This document shows, piece after piece, positions 22,704-31,469 of a DNA stretch of 64,000 bases. The stretch spans positions 3,038,001 to 3,102,000 of the forward strand of contig NZ_CP058335.1 of the NCBI RefSeq assembly GCF_013391105.1. The letters run 5' to 3'. The DNA is from Natronomonas salina (lineage in GTDB: Archaea; Halobacteriota; Halobacteria; Halobacteriales; Haloarculaceae). The notes beneath the pieces were generated by a model. That model ran no database searches and was not told the origin of the DNA. It was given only the letters and a program-made list of their open reading frames with translations. A program made the translations under genes and the position numbers. How positions within the stretch are numbered: position 1 is the first letter of the stretch; each line of letters begins with the position of its first letter.

Positions 22704-24512
22704 TTACTTCCCCCAGAAGGGGTCGCGCTTGCGGTGCTTCTCGAGGTACATCCGCAGCGCCTCGAGTTCGTCGGCGGGGACGTCGTCGGCCAGCTCCTGT
22801 TCGAGGATCTTGGCGTGCTTCTCGGGGATCTCCGTCCAGAGCTCGTCGCCCTCCTCGATCTGGCGGCCGACCGTCGGGCCGTCGATGGAGGCGGCGACCT
22901 GCTCGCCGGCGCGGGCCTCGTCGACGTCCTCACCGGCGTCCTGCAGCGACTTGAGGTCGCCGACGCGGGTCGGCTCGTTGCCCTCCCACTTCACGACCTT
23001 CGAGTTGCGCTTCAGCGTCCCCGACAGCACCTCGACGCCGACGACCGCGGGGTCGGACTGCCGGAAGGTGTGGTCCTTGAGGATCTGGAACCGGCAGGGC
23101 CGCTGGATCTTGTCGAGGACCTGCTCCTGCTGGGCGCGCTCGACGGCCGCGACGTGCTCGGAGTACTCCTCGACGAGCTGGTAGATGACGTCGTCGACGT
23201 ACAGCTCGACGTCCTGCTCCTCGGCCTCGCGCTCGGCGTCCTCCAGGACGTCGACGTTGAACCCGAGGATGGCCTCGTGTTTCGGTTCGTCGGCGGTGGA
23301 GGCGACGGCGACGTCCCGCGGCGCGACGTCCCCGACCTCTGCGCGGACGATGGGCACCTCGGCTTCGGCGAGCGCGGCGCCGATGGCCTCCAGCGAGCCG
23401 AGGGTGTCGGCCTTGACGACGACGCCCTCCTCCTCGGTGGTGACCTCGATGTCCGCCAGCTCGGCCTCGACCTCCCCGATGACCGCCTCGACCGGGCGGT
23501 CCCGGACGACCCGGACCGGCGCGCCGGCCATCGCGTCGTCCAGGTCCGGCGCCGCGATCTTGACCCCCGCCGCGGCCCGGACCTGGTCGACCTGCTCGAA
23601 CTGCTTCTCCGTCCGTATCTCCGCGAGCGGTTGCGGCTGCAGCAGCGCCCGGACCTCCGTGACGATGGGGTCGTTCTGGCCGCCGACCACGATGGTGTCG
23701 TTGGCCTTGATGGTGCCGTCGTACAGCACGATGTCGACGGTGGCGCCGAAGCCGCGCTCCTCCTTGACCTCGAGGACCGTCCCGACGCCCGGTCCGCCGA
23801 CGTCGATGGACATCTCCTCCTTCAGGTAGCGCTGGGAGAGGCCCATCAGGACCGTCAGCAGGTCGGGGACGCCCTCGCCGGTCTCGGCGGAGACCGGGAC
23901 GACGCCGATGTTCTCCCGGAAGTTCTGGACGCGCCAGTACATGTCCGCGGAGAACCCCTCGTCGGAGAGCTGGCCGATGAGCTCGTAGAGGCTCTCGTTG
24001 AGCCGGTCCTCGGCGCGGTCGCTCTGCAGTTCCATCGTCTGCTGGACCGGCATGTCCTCGTTGGGGTTCCAGCCCGGGACGGTGTCGATCTTGTTGGCGG
24101 CGACGATGAAGGGCGTCTGGGTCCGCTTGAGGATGTCGATGGCCTCGTGGGTCTGCGGCTGGAAGCCGTCGTTGACGTCGACGACGAGCACCGCGATGTC
24201 GGCGAGGGCGCCGCCGCGGGAGCGCAGCGTCGAGAACGAGTGGTGGCCGGGCGTGTCGATGAACAGCAGCCCGGGCAGGTCGAAGTCGTCCGGGTCGACG
24301 AGCGCGCCCGCGATCTCCGAGATGGTCTCCAGCGGGACGGCCGTCGCGCCGATGTGCTGGGTGATGGCGCCGGCCTCCCCCGCCGTCACGGCGGAGCCGC
24401 GGACCTCGTCGAGCAGGCTCGTCTTCCCGTGGTCGACGTGGCCCAGCACGGCCACGATCGGCGTCCGTAACTCGGCTCCGGCCCCGGCGTCGGTGGTGTC
24501 GGCGTCAGACAT
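22704..24512 (-). CDS. infB: Translation initiation factor aIF5B/IF-2
   Basis: 602 residues. The GTPase begins at once: P-loop GHVDHGKT (24-31), switch-type DTPGHHSF and NKID motifs follow; then the EF-Tu-like barrel, the alpha/beta/alpha domain III and the C-terminal barrel ([17 protein letters not shown]) typical of archaeal/eukaryotic IF5B. It helps join ribosomal subunits during initiation. Length is normal for an intein-free archaeal protein. A TATAAC box at 24552-24559 (minus) lies ~40 nt upstream of the ATG. Confidence 0.95.
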   Translation of the reverse strand: MSDADTTDAGAGAELRTPIVAVLGHVDHGKTSLLDEVRGSAVTAGEAGAITQHIGATAVPLETISEIAGALVDPDDFDLPGLLFIDTPGHHSFSTLRSRGGALADIAVLVVDVNDGFQPQTHEAIDILKRTQTPFIVAANKIDTVPGWNPNEDMPVQQTMELQSDRAEDRLNESLYELIGQLSDEGFSADMYWRVQNFRENIGVVPVSAETGEGVPDLLTVLMGLSQRYLKEEMSIDVGGPGVGTVLEVKEERGFGATVDIVLYDGTIKANDTIVVGGQNDPIVTEVRALLQPQPLAEIRTEKQFEQVDQVRAAAGVKIAAPDLDDAMAGAPVRVVRDRPVEAVIGEVEAELADIEVTTEEEGVVVKADTLGSLEAIGAALAEAEVPIVRAEVGDVAPRDVAVASTADEPKHEAILGFNVDVLEDAEREAEEQDVELYVDDVIYQLVEEYSEHVAAVERAQQEQVLDKIQRPCRFQILKDHTFRQSDPAVVGVEVLSGTLKRNSKVVKWEGNEPTRVGDLKSLQDAGEDVDEARAGEQVAASIDGPTVGRQIEEGDELWTEIPEKHAKILEQELADDVPADELEALRMYLEKHRKRDPFWGK

Positions 24513-24734
24513 TGAGAAGAGCCCCGTTACGTACCAGTGGCCTCCGGCGGCATATAACGGTTTCAGTATCCGACGACCCCCGACGGCGGGTGGAGGCGGC
24601 CTCGGCCGGGTCGACGCCGACGTCGACCTCTCCGGCCACGCCCGGTGACCGGGGCCGGCGTATCGCCCGACCGGACGGCCGAGGCCGGCTTCGAGACCCG
24701 AACGTTGATAGCGACCCGCTCGTTACGCGGGTGT

Positions 24735-24974
24735 ATGTCAGAGCTACTCGCGGAGAACCTCTCCGATAAGGAGGTCATGGGTTCCGACGGTGCCAGCCTC
24801 GGCACGCTGTACAACGTGACGATGGACCTGAAGACGGGGTCGCTGAAGGACCTCGTCGTCGACCCCGGCGAGCGGTCGGTCGACGCGGGCTTCGAGAGCG
24901 ACGAACACGGCAACGTCCTCGTGCCGGTCAGTCACGTGCAGGCGGTGAAGGACACCATCGTCGTCGACCGCTGA
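24735..24974 (+). CDS. PRC-barrel protein, candidate CdpB-type cell-division factor
   Basis: A 79-residue stand-alone PRC-barrel beta domain (SDKEVMGSDGASLGTLYNVTMDLKTG, then LVDPG, FES and VPVSHVQAVKDTIVV). Small haloarchaeal PRC-barrel proteins called CdpB take part in the FtsZ/SepF division machinery of Haloferax, and I recall one of them beside infB and nob1 as here. The gene is divergent from infB and separated from nob1 by 5 nt, so it is cotranscribed with nob1. ATG 24735 is set by family length; upstream in-frame codons are not protein-like. Confidence 0.82.
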   Translation: MSELLAENLSDKEVMGSDGASLGTLYNVTMDLKTGSLKDLVVDPGERSVDAGFESDEHGNVLVPVSHVQAVKDTIVVDR

Positions 24975-24979
24975 TCTCG

Positions 24980-25435
24980 ATGCAGGTCCTCGACTCGTCG
25001 GCGTTCATCGACGACCACACGACCGAAGACCAGATCGCGACCATCCCGATGGTCCGGGAGGAACTGGAGGACGAGGCCGGCTACCGCTTCGACGCCCTCG
25101 AGGGGTCCGGCATGCGCATCCACATCCCCGACCCGGGGACCGTCGAGCGCGTCGAGCGGGCGGCCCGCGAGACCGGCGACGCCGACGCCCTCTCGCGGAC
25201 CGACGTCCGGCTGCTCGCGGCGGCCTTCGAACTCGACGCGACGCTCGTCACCGACGACTACGCGATGCAGAACGTCGCCGAGAAGCTCGACGTCTACGTC
25301 GACGTCATCGCCCAGGAGGGCATCGACGAGCAACTCGACTGGCAGTTCCAGTGTCAGGGCTGCGGGCGCACCTTCGACGACCGCCGCGACCGCTGTGAGA
25401 TCTGCGGCAGCGACCTCGAGCGCAAACGCCCGTAG
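24980..25435 (+). CDS. nob1: rRNA maturation endonuclease NOB1
   Basis: 151 residues, PIN domain plus zinc ribbon. Acidic active-site residues Asp5, Glu28, Asp75 and Asp92 are in the expected places (VLDSSAF, REELED, RTDVRLL, VTDDYAM). The C-terminal ribbon has C125-x-x-C128 and C139-x-x-C142. NOB1 cleaves the 3' end of pre-16S rRNA. Length is typical for archaea. Located 5 nt after the PRC-barrel gene. Confidence 0.93.
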   Translation: MQVLDSSAFIDDHTTEDQIATIPMVREELEDEAGYRFDALEGSGMRIHIPDPGTVERVERAARETGDADALSRTDVRLLAAAFELDATLVTDDYAMQNVAEKLDVYVDVIAQEGIDEQLDWQFQCQGCGRTFDDRRDRCEICGSDLERKRP

Positions 25436-25604
25436 TCGGCTCTTCGACGCCTATCCCGACGGACTTCTCGATGATATCCGCTCGTCGAGCCCATATTGTA
25501 CTGCTAGTTCACCACGCTCTCAACGGGACGAGTGACCGTTCCGGAGACGAACCAAGCACGCCAGACTGACAAGGTTAATCGGGTCGGCGACGGTACAACA
25601 GACA

Positions 25605-26348
25605 ATGAGCGTCTCGAATGAGCGGGAATCGCCCATCAAGGCTGTCGGTGGTGCGACGTTCCTCGGCCTGACGGGGCTCTTCGTCGGCGTGTTGCTCAGC
25701 ATCATTGCACTGGGCCTCCTGAACCCCTTCGTCACGATTCGGCAAGGCTCCGGGCTGTCGAACGCCGTCACGCTCGTCGCACAGGGCGCAGGACTCGTCG
25801 GCGTCGGCGTCGTCTATCTCTCGATGCGTGAACTCTCGGCGTCGTACCTCCGTCTATCGTGGCCCTCGGCTCGGGACGTGGTGTGGAGCGTGGCTGCGAC
25901 GATCGGGTTGTTCGCAGTGCTGGCCGGCCTGAACTTTGTCATCCAGCAGTTCGGACTGTCGTCGGCCGGGCACTCCGTCGCCGAACAGGGCCAGGAGAAC
26001 CCCGCGCTGCTTCTCCCCCTGATCCCGCTATCGGTCCTCGTCACCGGGCCCGCCGAGGAGTTCCTCTACCGGGGCGTCATTCAGACCCGGCTGAAGGAAG
26101 CCTTCGACGCCCAGGCAGCAGTATTTCTCGCTGCAGTCGTCTTCTCGCTCGTCCACGTTCCCGCCTACGGGATGGGCGGTCTCGACTCGTCGCTGGCAAC
26201 CACGCTCGCCATCCTCTTCGTCCTCGGCGCGGTGCTCGGTGCGGCCTACGAGTACACCGGCAACCTCGTCGTCCCCGCCATCGCCCACGGCATCTACAAC
26301 GCCGTCGTCTTCGGCTCGATATACGTCGAGGCCACGGGGATCTTCTAG
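25605..26348 (+). CDS. CPBP-family intramembrane metalloprotease
   Basis: 247 residues with about eight hydrophobic segments. The Abi/CPBP catalytic motifs are present: Glu151-Glu152-x-x-x-Arg156 (EEFLYRG), His184 in SLVHVPAYG, and IAHGIYN near 229. It is expected to cleave membrane peptides or prenyl-type substrates; targets unknown. A TTAATC-like box ~30 nt upstream suits a short or absent leader. Its TAG stop overlaps the convergent pgi stop in a single CTAG. Confidence 0.9.
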   Translation: MSVSNERESPIKAVGGATFLGLTGLFVGVLLSIIALGLLNPFVTIRQGSGLSNAVTLVAQGAGLVGVGVVYLSMRELSASYLRLSWPSARDVVWSVAATIGLFAVLAGLNFVIQQFGLSSAGHSVAEQGQENPALLLPLIPLSVLVTGPAEEFLYRGVIQTRLKEAFDAQAAVFLAAVVFSLVHVPAYGMGGLDSSLATTLAILFVLGAVLGAAYEYTGNLVVPAIAHGIYNAVVFGSIYVEATGIF

Positions 26349-27631
26349 TCGATCCGCCGGACCGTCTTGTCGGCGACGGCGTCGGCCTCCTCGAAGTCGC
26401 TGGCGCCGAGCAGGCCGCGGGCCGCGCGCTTCCCCCACTCGACGGCCGGCTGGGTGAACGTGGAGACGCCCGCCAGCTCCCCGTACAGCACCGTCGCCAC
26501 CTCCATCCCGTAGAGGAGCTCCCCGACGCCCTCGGCGTCCAGGCGGTCGACCTCCACCCTGACGTTCGGCTGGCCGGCGGCGGCCAGGGACGCCTCGGTC
26601 GCCTCGAACTCGGCGTCCAGTAGCTCGCCGAGCGTGCTTCCGCCGAGGTACGACAGCTCGTCGACGCCCGGCTCCGGGATGGCGACGTCCTCGCGCTCGC
26701 GCGGCCGGACGAGCGTGACGAGCTTGTCCTTGCGGCCGGCGCGGTACAGCTGGAGCTGCGAGTGCTGGTCGGTCGCGCCGAGGGCCCGCGCGGGGGTCTG
26801 CCCGAGGCCGTCCTTCCCGAGGCTCTCGGCCCACAGCTGGGCGAACCACTCGGCGTACGGCTCCAGGGCCTCCGCGTAGGGGACGAACGCGTTGACGGTC
26901 GCGCCGCGCTGCTCCAGGGCGTACGCGACGGCGCCGTAGGCGTACGCCGGGCAGTCGAACAGCGACGGCGCCAGCGACGCCCGACCGGTCGCGCCGCCCT
27001 CGAGGACGCCCTCGACGTCGCCGCCGAGCGCCGCCGCGGGGAGCAGGCCCACCGCCGATAGCGCCGAGAACCGCCCCGGGACGCCCTCCGGCACCCGGCA
27101 GGTCGGCAGGTCCTCCTCGTCGGCGAGTTCGCGGAGCGGCCCCGACTCGCCGGTCGTGACCACCGTCCGGTCGGCCCAGTCGACGCCCGCCTCGGTCATC
27201 GCCTCGCGGACGACGAGGAAGTTCGCCAGCGTCTCCGCGGTGGTGCCGGACCGCGAGACGACGTTGACCAGCGTCTCCTCCAGCGGCAGGTCCTCGAGCA
27301 GCCGCCGGGTGTGGGCCGGATCGACGTTGTCGAGGGTGTAGTGGTCGTCGAGCCCCAGGGCGGCGGTGATCGTGTCCGCGCCCAGCGCGGAGCCGCCGAT
27401 ACCGACCGTCAGGACCGCTTCGGGGTCGAACCCCTCGACGGCCGCACGGATCTCCCCCGGGTCGGTGTCCTCGGGGAGCGCGAGGCTGGCGTAGCCGAAC
27501 TCGCGGCCCTCGACGCCCGCCTCGATCTCCTCGTGGAGGGCGGCGACGCGCTCGTCGAGGCGTTCGAGCGACGCCTCGGAGACCCCCGGTGACGCCTCGG
27601 CCGCGAGCGCGTTGCCGATGTCGACGTTCAT
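26345..27631 (-). CDS. pgi: Glucose-6-phosphate isomerase
   Basis: 428 residues of the classical PGI superfamily with two SIS-like sub-domains. Markers include VGIGGSALGADT (sugar-phosphate loop), NVVSRSGTTAET, GRFSALSAVGLLPAA, LGATDQHSQLQLY (catalytic His/Gln) and the terminal Lys region (EWGKRAAR). It interconverts glucose-6-P and fructose-6-P in the cytoplasm. ATG 27631 gives MNVDIGNALA; the upstream extension is a shadow frame. Convergent with the CPBP gene. Confidence 0.94.
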   Translation of the reverse strand: MNVDIGNALAAEASPGVSEASLERLDERVAALHEEIEAGVEGREFGYASLALPEDTDPGEIRAAVEGFDPEAVLTVGIGGSALGADTITAALGLDDHYTLDNVDPAHTRRLLEDLPLEETLVNVVSRSGTTAETLANFLVVREAMTEAGVDWADRTVVTTGESGPLRELADEEDLPTCRVPEGVPGRFSALSAVGLLPAAALGGDVEGVLEGGATGRASLAPSLFDCPAYAYGAVAYALEQRGATVNAFVPYAEALEPYAEWFAQLWAESLGKDGLGQTPARALGATDQHSQLQLYRAGRKDKLVTLVRPREREDVAIPEPGVDELSYLGGSTLGELLDAEFEATEASLAAAGQPNVRVEVDRLDAEGVGELLYGMEVATVLYGELAGVSTFTQPAVEWGKRAARGLLGASDFEEADAVADKTVRRID

Positions 27632-27722
27632 ACGCGTTGGGCGGGGGCCGGCCACAAAGGCCTTGGCGAAACGTCGGGTCCCGACCGGGCCGTTTATTCG
27701 CCCGTCGCGCCTACCGCCGGCC

Positions 27723-28229
27723 ATGAGCGACGAGTACTCGGGGCTGATCGGGGCGTTCCCCTACGCCTTCCGGCGCAGCGACTCGCTGCTGTTCCGGGCG
27801 TACGCGCTCGTCGGCGGCCTGCTGGCGGCCGTTCTGGCTGTCTTCTTCCTTCTAGCACTGATTAGAGCCATCGCCTCGACGGCCACGCTCCAGGGCGGGA
27901 CCATCACCTTCGTCCGGTCGATCTTCGTCGTGTTCGGGTTCCTCGTCGTGGCGCCCATCGTGGCTCCGATCCTCTTCGTCGCCCGTCGGCACCGTCGGGA
28001 AGGGAGCGACACTAACTACGACGCTGCTCTGGCCGTCGCCGGTGTCTTCTACGTCTTCACGGTGTTCCTCGGCGGGGTCGCCTCGACACCGCCGGAGTTC
28101 CGGAGCGACGTGACCGGACCCTCGAGGCCGGTCGTCGAGGCGCTCTACGCGATGCCGGAGGCCCTCTCGTGGACCATCCCGCTGGCCGGCGCCGTCCTCG
28201 TCTACCTCGTCCACCGCCGGTTCCGGTGA
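27723..28229 (+). CDS. Conserved membrane protein of unknown function
   Basis: 168 residues with four hydrophobic helices (about 24-48, 60-84, 105-122, 145-163). The N-terminus MSDEYSGLIGAFPYAFRRSDSLLFRAY is conserved-looking and may lie at the membrane surface. No catalytic residues recognised. ATG at 27723; it is divergent from pgi and convergent with the next small gene, 4 nt apart. Confidence 0.75.
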   Translation: MSDEYSGLIGAFPYAFRRSDSLLFRAYALVGGLLAAVLAVFFLLALIRAIASTATLQGGTITFVRSIFVVFGFLVVAPIVAPILFVARRHRREGSDTNYDAALAVAGVFYVFTVFLGGVASTPPEFRSDVTGPSRPVVEALYAMPEALSWTIPLAGAVLVYLVHRRFR

Positions 28230-28233
28230 CCGG

Positions 28234-28494
28234 TCAGGCGTCGGCGTCGCCCGACGGCGACTGGACCTTCCGCTTCAGGTAGAGCGCACCTACGCTGGCC
28301 GCGGCGAGGCCGGCCGGTACGAGCAGCAACTCGGTCGGACCGGACAGCGCATACTGGAGGCTGGCCCCCGCCATCACGGCGAAGACGATCGAGAGCAGGC
28401 CGGCGATGGGGGCGACGAACTGAGTGGTGGACGGTCCCTCGTCGGCGTCCCCGTTCCCGTCCCCGGTCGCCGCGTCCTCCGTCGGCTCGGTCAT
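28234..28494 (-). CDS. Small two-helix membrane protein
   Basis: 86 residues: a 25-residue acidic, Gly/Asp-rich N-terminus, two hydrophobic helices (about 28-45 and 53-70), then LKRKVQSPSGDADA. ATG 28494 is used because the upstream open frame overlaps the divergent DUF5812-like gene. Function unknown; likely a conserved haloarchaeal small membrane protein. Confidence 0.65.
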   Translation of the reverse strand: MTEPTEDAATGDGNGDADEGPSTTQFVAPIAGLLSIVFAVMAGASLQYALSGPTELLLVPAGLAAASVGALYLKRKVQSPSGDADA

Positions 28495-28590
28495 ACGCGA
28501 CCCTGGCGCGCCCGCGACTAATACCCCCGTGACTCGCCGACCGCTCCCGACTGCGAAACGCGGAAGGGCGCCAAGCGCCATCACTCGACC

Positions 28591-29055
28591 ATGACCGGAC
28601 AGGAGGGTCGCTTCCTCGTGACCCACGTCGACGACGACTCGGCGGTGCTGAAGGACGTCGACAGCGGACAGGTGCACACGCTCGCGGAGAACCCCGGCGT
28701 CGAGGTCCACGACCTCGTCGAGGGGACCGTGGAGCCGGAGCCGCCGATGGAGGTGACCTACCGGCTGGTCAACGTCGCGGACCGCCGGAGCCTCAGCGTC
28801 GAGGAGAGCCCCGAGCCGCCGACCGCACAGGAGCGGGAGATCGCCGCCGACCAGCCGGCCGGCGAACTGACGACCCGGGAGCGGGCCGGCACCGGCGAAC
28901 TGCACGTGCTGACGGTCCCGGAGGACCAGACCGAGGCGGCCGTCGCGGACGTCCTCGAGGACGAGGCGACGCTGGTGCGGGCGGCCCAGATGGGCGTGGA
29001 GCGCGTCGAGGTCCGGAGCGCCGACGGCGTCGTCAGCGTCCGGTACCTGCCCTAG
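28591..29055 (+). CDS. Haloarchaeal conserved protein (DUF5812-like)
   Basis: 154 residues, soluble, acidic. The N-terminal half is a small beta domain (GRFLVTHVDDDSAVLKDVDSG, TYRLVNVADRRSLSVE), the C-terminal half is alpha/beta with ERAGTGELHVLTVPEDQTE and a terminal VEVRSADGVVSVRYLP. I recognise the whole-length pattern as a Halobacteria-only family that I recall as DUF5812. No function is known. Its stop shares a CTAG with the convergent lipoyl-domain gene. Confidence 0.78.
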   Translation: MTGQEGRFLVTHVDDDSAVLKDVDSGQVHTLAENPGVEVHDLVEGTVEPEPPMEVTYRLVNVADRRSLSVEESPEPPTAQEREIAADQPAGELTTRERAGTGELHVLTVPEDQTEAAVADVLEDEATLVRAAQMGVERVEVRSADGVVSVRYLP

Positions 29056-29309
29056 GTCGGCCGGATGTAGGCCAGGGTCTCGCCACGGCGGAACTCCGCG
29101 TCCTCCCCGAGGACCACCTCGACGAGTTCACCGTCGACCGGGGCGAGCACGTCGACGCTCACCTTCTCGACCTGGATCTCACAGAGGACGTCGCCGGCCT
29201 CGACGGTCGCGCCCTCCCGGACGAACCAGTTGGCGACGAAGCCCTCCTCCTCGTCGGCGTCCTCGGGCCAGGGGTCATCGGTCCCGACCGCGACCCGGTC
29301 GCCGCTCAT
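29052..29309 (-). CDS. Stand-alone lipoyl/biotinyl-attachment domain protein
   Basis: 85 residues forming one lipoyl domain: VREGATVEAGDVLCEIQVEK with the modifiable Lys49 in VEKVSV, then APVDGELVEVV and the FRRGETLAYI strand. It starts within the last codon of the E1-beta gene (4-nt overlap), so it belongs to the 2-oxoacid dehydrogenase operon. Unlike a true E2 it has no peripheral-subunit-binding or catalytic acyltransferase domain. It probably carries the acyl group from the adjacent E1 to a partner encoded elsewhere. Confidence 0.88.
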   Translation of the reverse strand: MSGDRVAVGTDDPWPEDADEEEGFVANWFVREGATVEAGDVLCEIQVEKVSVDVLAPVDGELVEVVLGEDAEFRRGETLAYIRPT

Positions 29310-30334
29310 TCGACGGCGTTCCGGATCGCCGTCTCGACATCCCCGGCGTCGGGGAGGACCTCGTTCTCGAGCGGGCGCGCGTAGGGGATGGGGACGTCCG
29401 GCAGGGCGACCCGTTCGACGGCCTCCAGGGCCCCGAGGTCGGTCTCCGCGACGCGCGCGACGATCTCGCCGGTGACCCCGTACGAGCGGTAGTCCTCGTC
29501 GACGACGACGAGGCGGCCGGTCTTCCGCACGGACTCGAGGACCGTCTCGGCGTCGAGCGGGACGAGCGTCCGGAGGTCGACGACCTCGGCGTCGACGCCG
29601 TCGTCGGCCAGCGACTCCGCGGCCGCCATCGCCCGGTGGACGTGGAGCCCGAGCGTGACGACGGTGACGTCGGAGCCCTCACGCTTCACGTCGGCCTCGC
29701 CGAAGGGGACGGTGTAGTCGTCGTCGGGGACGCCGGTCTTCGGGCCGTCCGGGGCCGGCATCCAGCCGATGCCCATCAGCCGCTTGTGGAACATGTAGAC
29801 GACGGGGTCGTCGTCGCGGATGGCGGTGTGCATGAGCCCCTTGGCGTCGCGGGCCGTGCTCGGTACGACGACCTTCATCCCGGGCAGGTGGGCGAAGGTC
29901 CCGTACAGCGTCTGAGAGTGCTGGGCGGCGTCGTTGTACCCGCCGCCGACGGCCGTCATGAGGACCATCGGGACGTTCACCGACCCGCCCGACATGTAGG
30001 TGTTCTTCGCCATCTGGTTGTATATCTGGTCCATGCAGACCCCGAAGAAATCCGCGAACATCAGCTCGACAATCGGGCGCATCCCGGCCTGGGCTGCCCC
30101 GACCCCGGCGCCGACGAAGGACGTCTCGCTTATCGGGACGTCCATGACGCGCTCGCGGCCGAACTCGTCGAGAAGCCCCTCCGTGGAGTCGAAGATGCCG
30201 CCGTAGTCGGCGACGTCCTCGCCCATCACGAAGACGTCCTCGTCGTCGCGCATCTCCGCGGCGATGGCCTCGACCATCGCGCGGCTCATCGTCAGTTCGC
30301 GCTGCGTGCCCTCGGGCTCGGTCGCTTTCGCCAT
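29306..30334 (-). CDS. 2-oxoacid (pyruvate/acetoin-type) dehydrogenase E1 beta subunit
   Basis: 342 residues with the transketolase pyrimidine and C-terminal domains. Markers: MGEDVADYGGIFD, PISETSFVGAGVGAA, AVGGGYNDAAQHSQ (active-site His), and VVDLRTLVPLDAETV. With the alpha subunit it binds thiamine diphosphate and decarboxylates a 2-oxoacid or cleaves acetoin. Its start overlaps the E1-alpha stop by one base (TGATG). The AQHSQ pattern is close to acetoin dehydrogenase and PDH beta subunits; substrate not resolved. Confidence 0.92.
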   Translation of the reverse strand: MAKATEPEGTQRELTMSRAMVEAIAAEMRDDEDVFVMGEDVADYGGIFDSTEGLLDEFGRERVMDVPISETSFVGAGVGAAQAGMRPIVELMFADFFGVCMDQIYNQMAKNTYMSGGSVNVPMVLMTAVGGGYNDAAQHSQTLYGTFAHLPGMKVVVPSTARDAKGLMHTAIRDDDPVVYMFHKRLMGIGWMPAPDGPKTGVPDDDYTVPFGEADVKREGSDVTVVTLGLHVHRAMAAAESLADDGVDAEVVDLRTLVPLDAETVLESVRKTGRLVVVDEDYRSYGVTGEIVARVAETDLGALEAVERVALPDVPIPYARPLENEVLPDAGDVETAIRNAVE

Positions 30335-31359
30335 CAGTCGTCACCTCCGGCCTCCGCGGCGGTCGTACTCGCAGGCGGGTCGACGAACACATCGTCGTAG
30401 GCCTCCGCCGGGTCCGGCTGCGGCTGCTCCTTGGCCCACTCGATCGCGTCCTCGACGCGTCGCGTGGCCGCCTCTCGGAGCTCCTCGATCCGCTCGTCCG
30501 ACAGCCCCTCCCTGCCGAGTCGGGCCTCCAGTTTCGGGATGGGGTCGAGCCGGTCCAGTTTCTCGACCTCCTCGTCGGAGCGGTACTCCTGGGCGTCGCC
30601 CATGAAGTGGCCCATCCGACGGTGGACCTGCACCTCGATCAGCGTCGGGCCGTTGCCGGCGCGGGCGCGACCGACCGCCCGTTCCGCCGCCTCGTAGACG
30701 GCGATCGGGTCGTTGTGGTCTACACGCTCGCCCGGCAGGTCGAACCCCTGTGCCCGCTTCGACCCGTCGGCGACGTCCGTCACCCGCTCTTTCGGCATGC
30801 TGATGGCCCAGTCGTTGTCCTCGACGACGAAGACGACGGGCAGGTCCCGGACCGACGCGAGGTTGAGCGACTCGAGGAACCCGCCCTGGCTGATCGCCCC
30901 CTCGCCGACGTAGCTGACGGCGACCGCGTCCGAGTTGCGCTTCTTCGCGGCCATCGCCGCGCCGACGGCGGGCGGACAGCCCTGCGCGATGATGCCGCTG
31001 CAGGCGAAGTTCACGTCGGGGTCGAACAGGTGCATGTGGCCACCTTTCCCCTTCGAGAGCCCGGTCCGCCGACCGAATATCTCGGCGGTCATCCGCTTCA
31101 GGTCGACGCCCTTCGCGATGGCGACGTGGTGCGGCCGGTGGGGCGCCGTCACGGTGTCGTCGTCGGTCAGGTGCTGGCAGACCCCGACGGCGGCCGGTTC
31201 GTGGCCCGCCGCGAGGTGCAACTCGCCCGGGATCGGCCCGGCCGAGATGTCGAACTTCGGCTGTTTCCCCTCCAGGTACTCCTCCTGTAACCGCTCCTCG
31301 TAGTGCCGGGCGGTCACCACGTCGCGGTACATCTCCTCCAGTTCCGATCTGTGTGGCAT
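30334..31359 (-). CDS. 2-oxoacid (pyruvate/acetoin-type) dehydrogenase E1 alpha subunit
   Basis: 341 residues, thiamine-diphosphate binding subunit. Seen: HRPHHVAIAKGVD (cofactor-site His pair), GRRTGLSKGKGGHMHLFD, the ThDP motif beginning GEGAISQGGF and closing with DNDWAISM, and HRRMGHFMGD. First gene of the E1alpha-E1beta-lipoyl operon. The Gly-rich LSKGKGGHMH form is typical of acetoin:DCPIP oxidoreductase-like and some PDH alpha chains. An AATAAAC box (GTTTATT on the minus strand) at about 31394-31400 supports a promoter ~35 nt upstream of ATG 31359. Confidence 0.92.
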   Translation of the reverse strand: MPHRSELEEMYRDVVTARHYEERLQEEYLEGKQPKFDISAGPIPGELHLAAGHEPAAVGVCQHLTDDDTVTAPHRPHHVAIAKGVDLKRMTAEIFGRRTGLSKGKGGHMHLFDPDVNFACSGIIAQGCPPAVGAAMAAKKRNSDAVAVSYVGEGAISQGGFLESLNLASVRDLPVVFVVEDNDWAISMPKERVTDVADGSKRAQGFDLPGERVDHNDPIAVYEAAERAVGRARAGNGPTLIEVQVHRRMGHFMGDAQEYRSDEEVEKLDRLDPIPKLEARLGREGLSDERIEELREAATRRVEDAIEWAKEQPQPDPAEAYDDVFVDPPASTTAAEAGGDD

Positions 31360-31469
31360 GGTAGCTCCCCACAACCAGTGCGTCCTTATTTCCAATAAAC
31401 GTTCGTGATATAGTTGTTAGTCGGCGGACAGAATGGGGGAGAGGTCGGAGCCAGAAGTGAGAACGGCCC

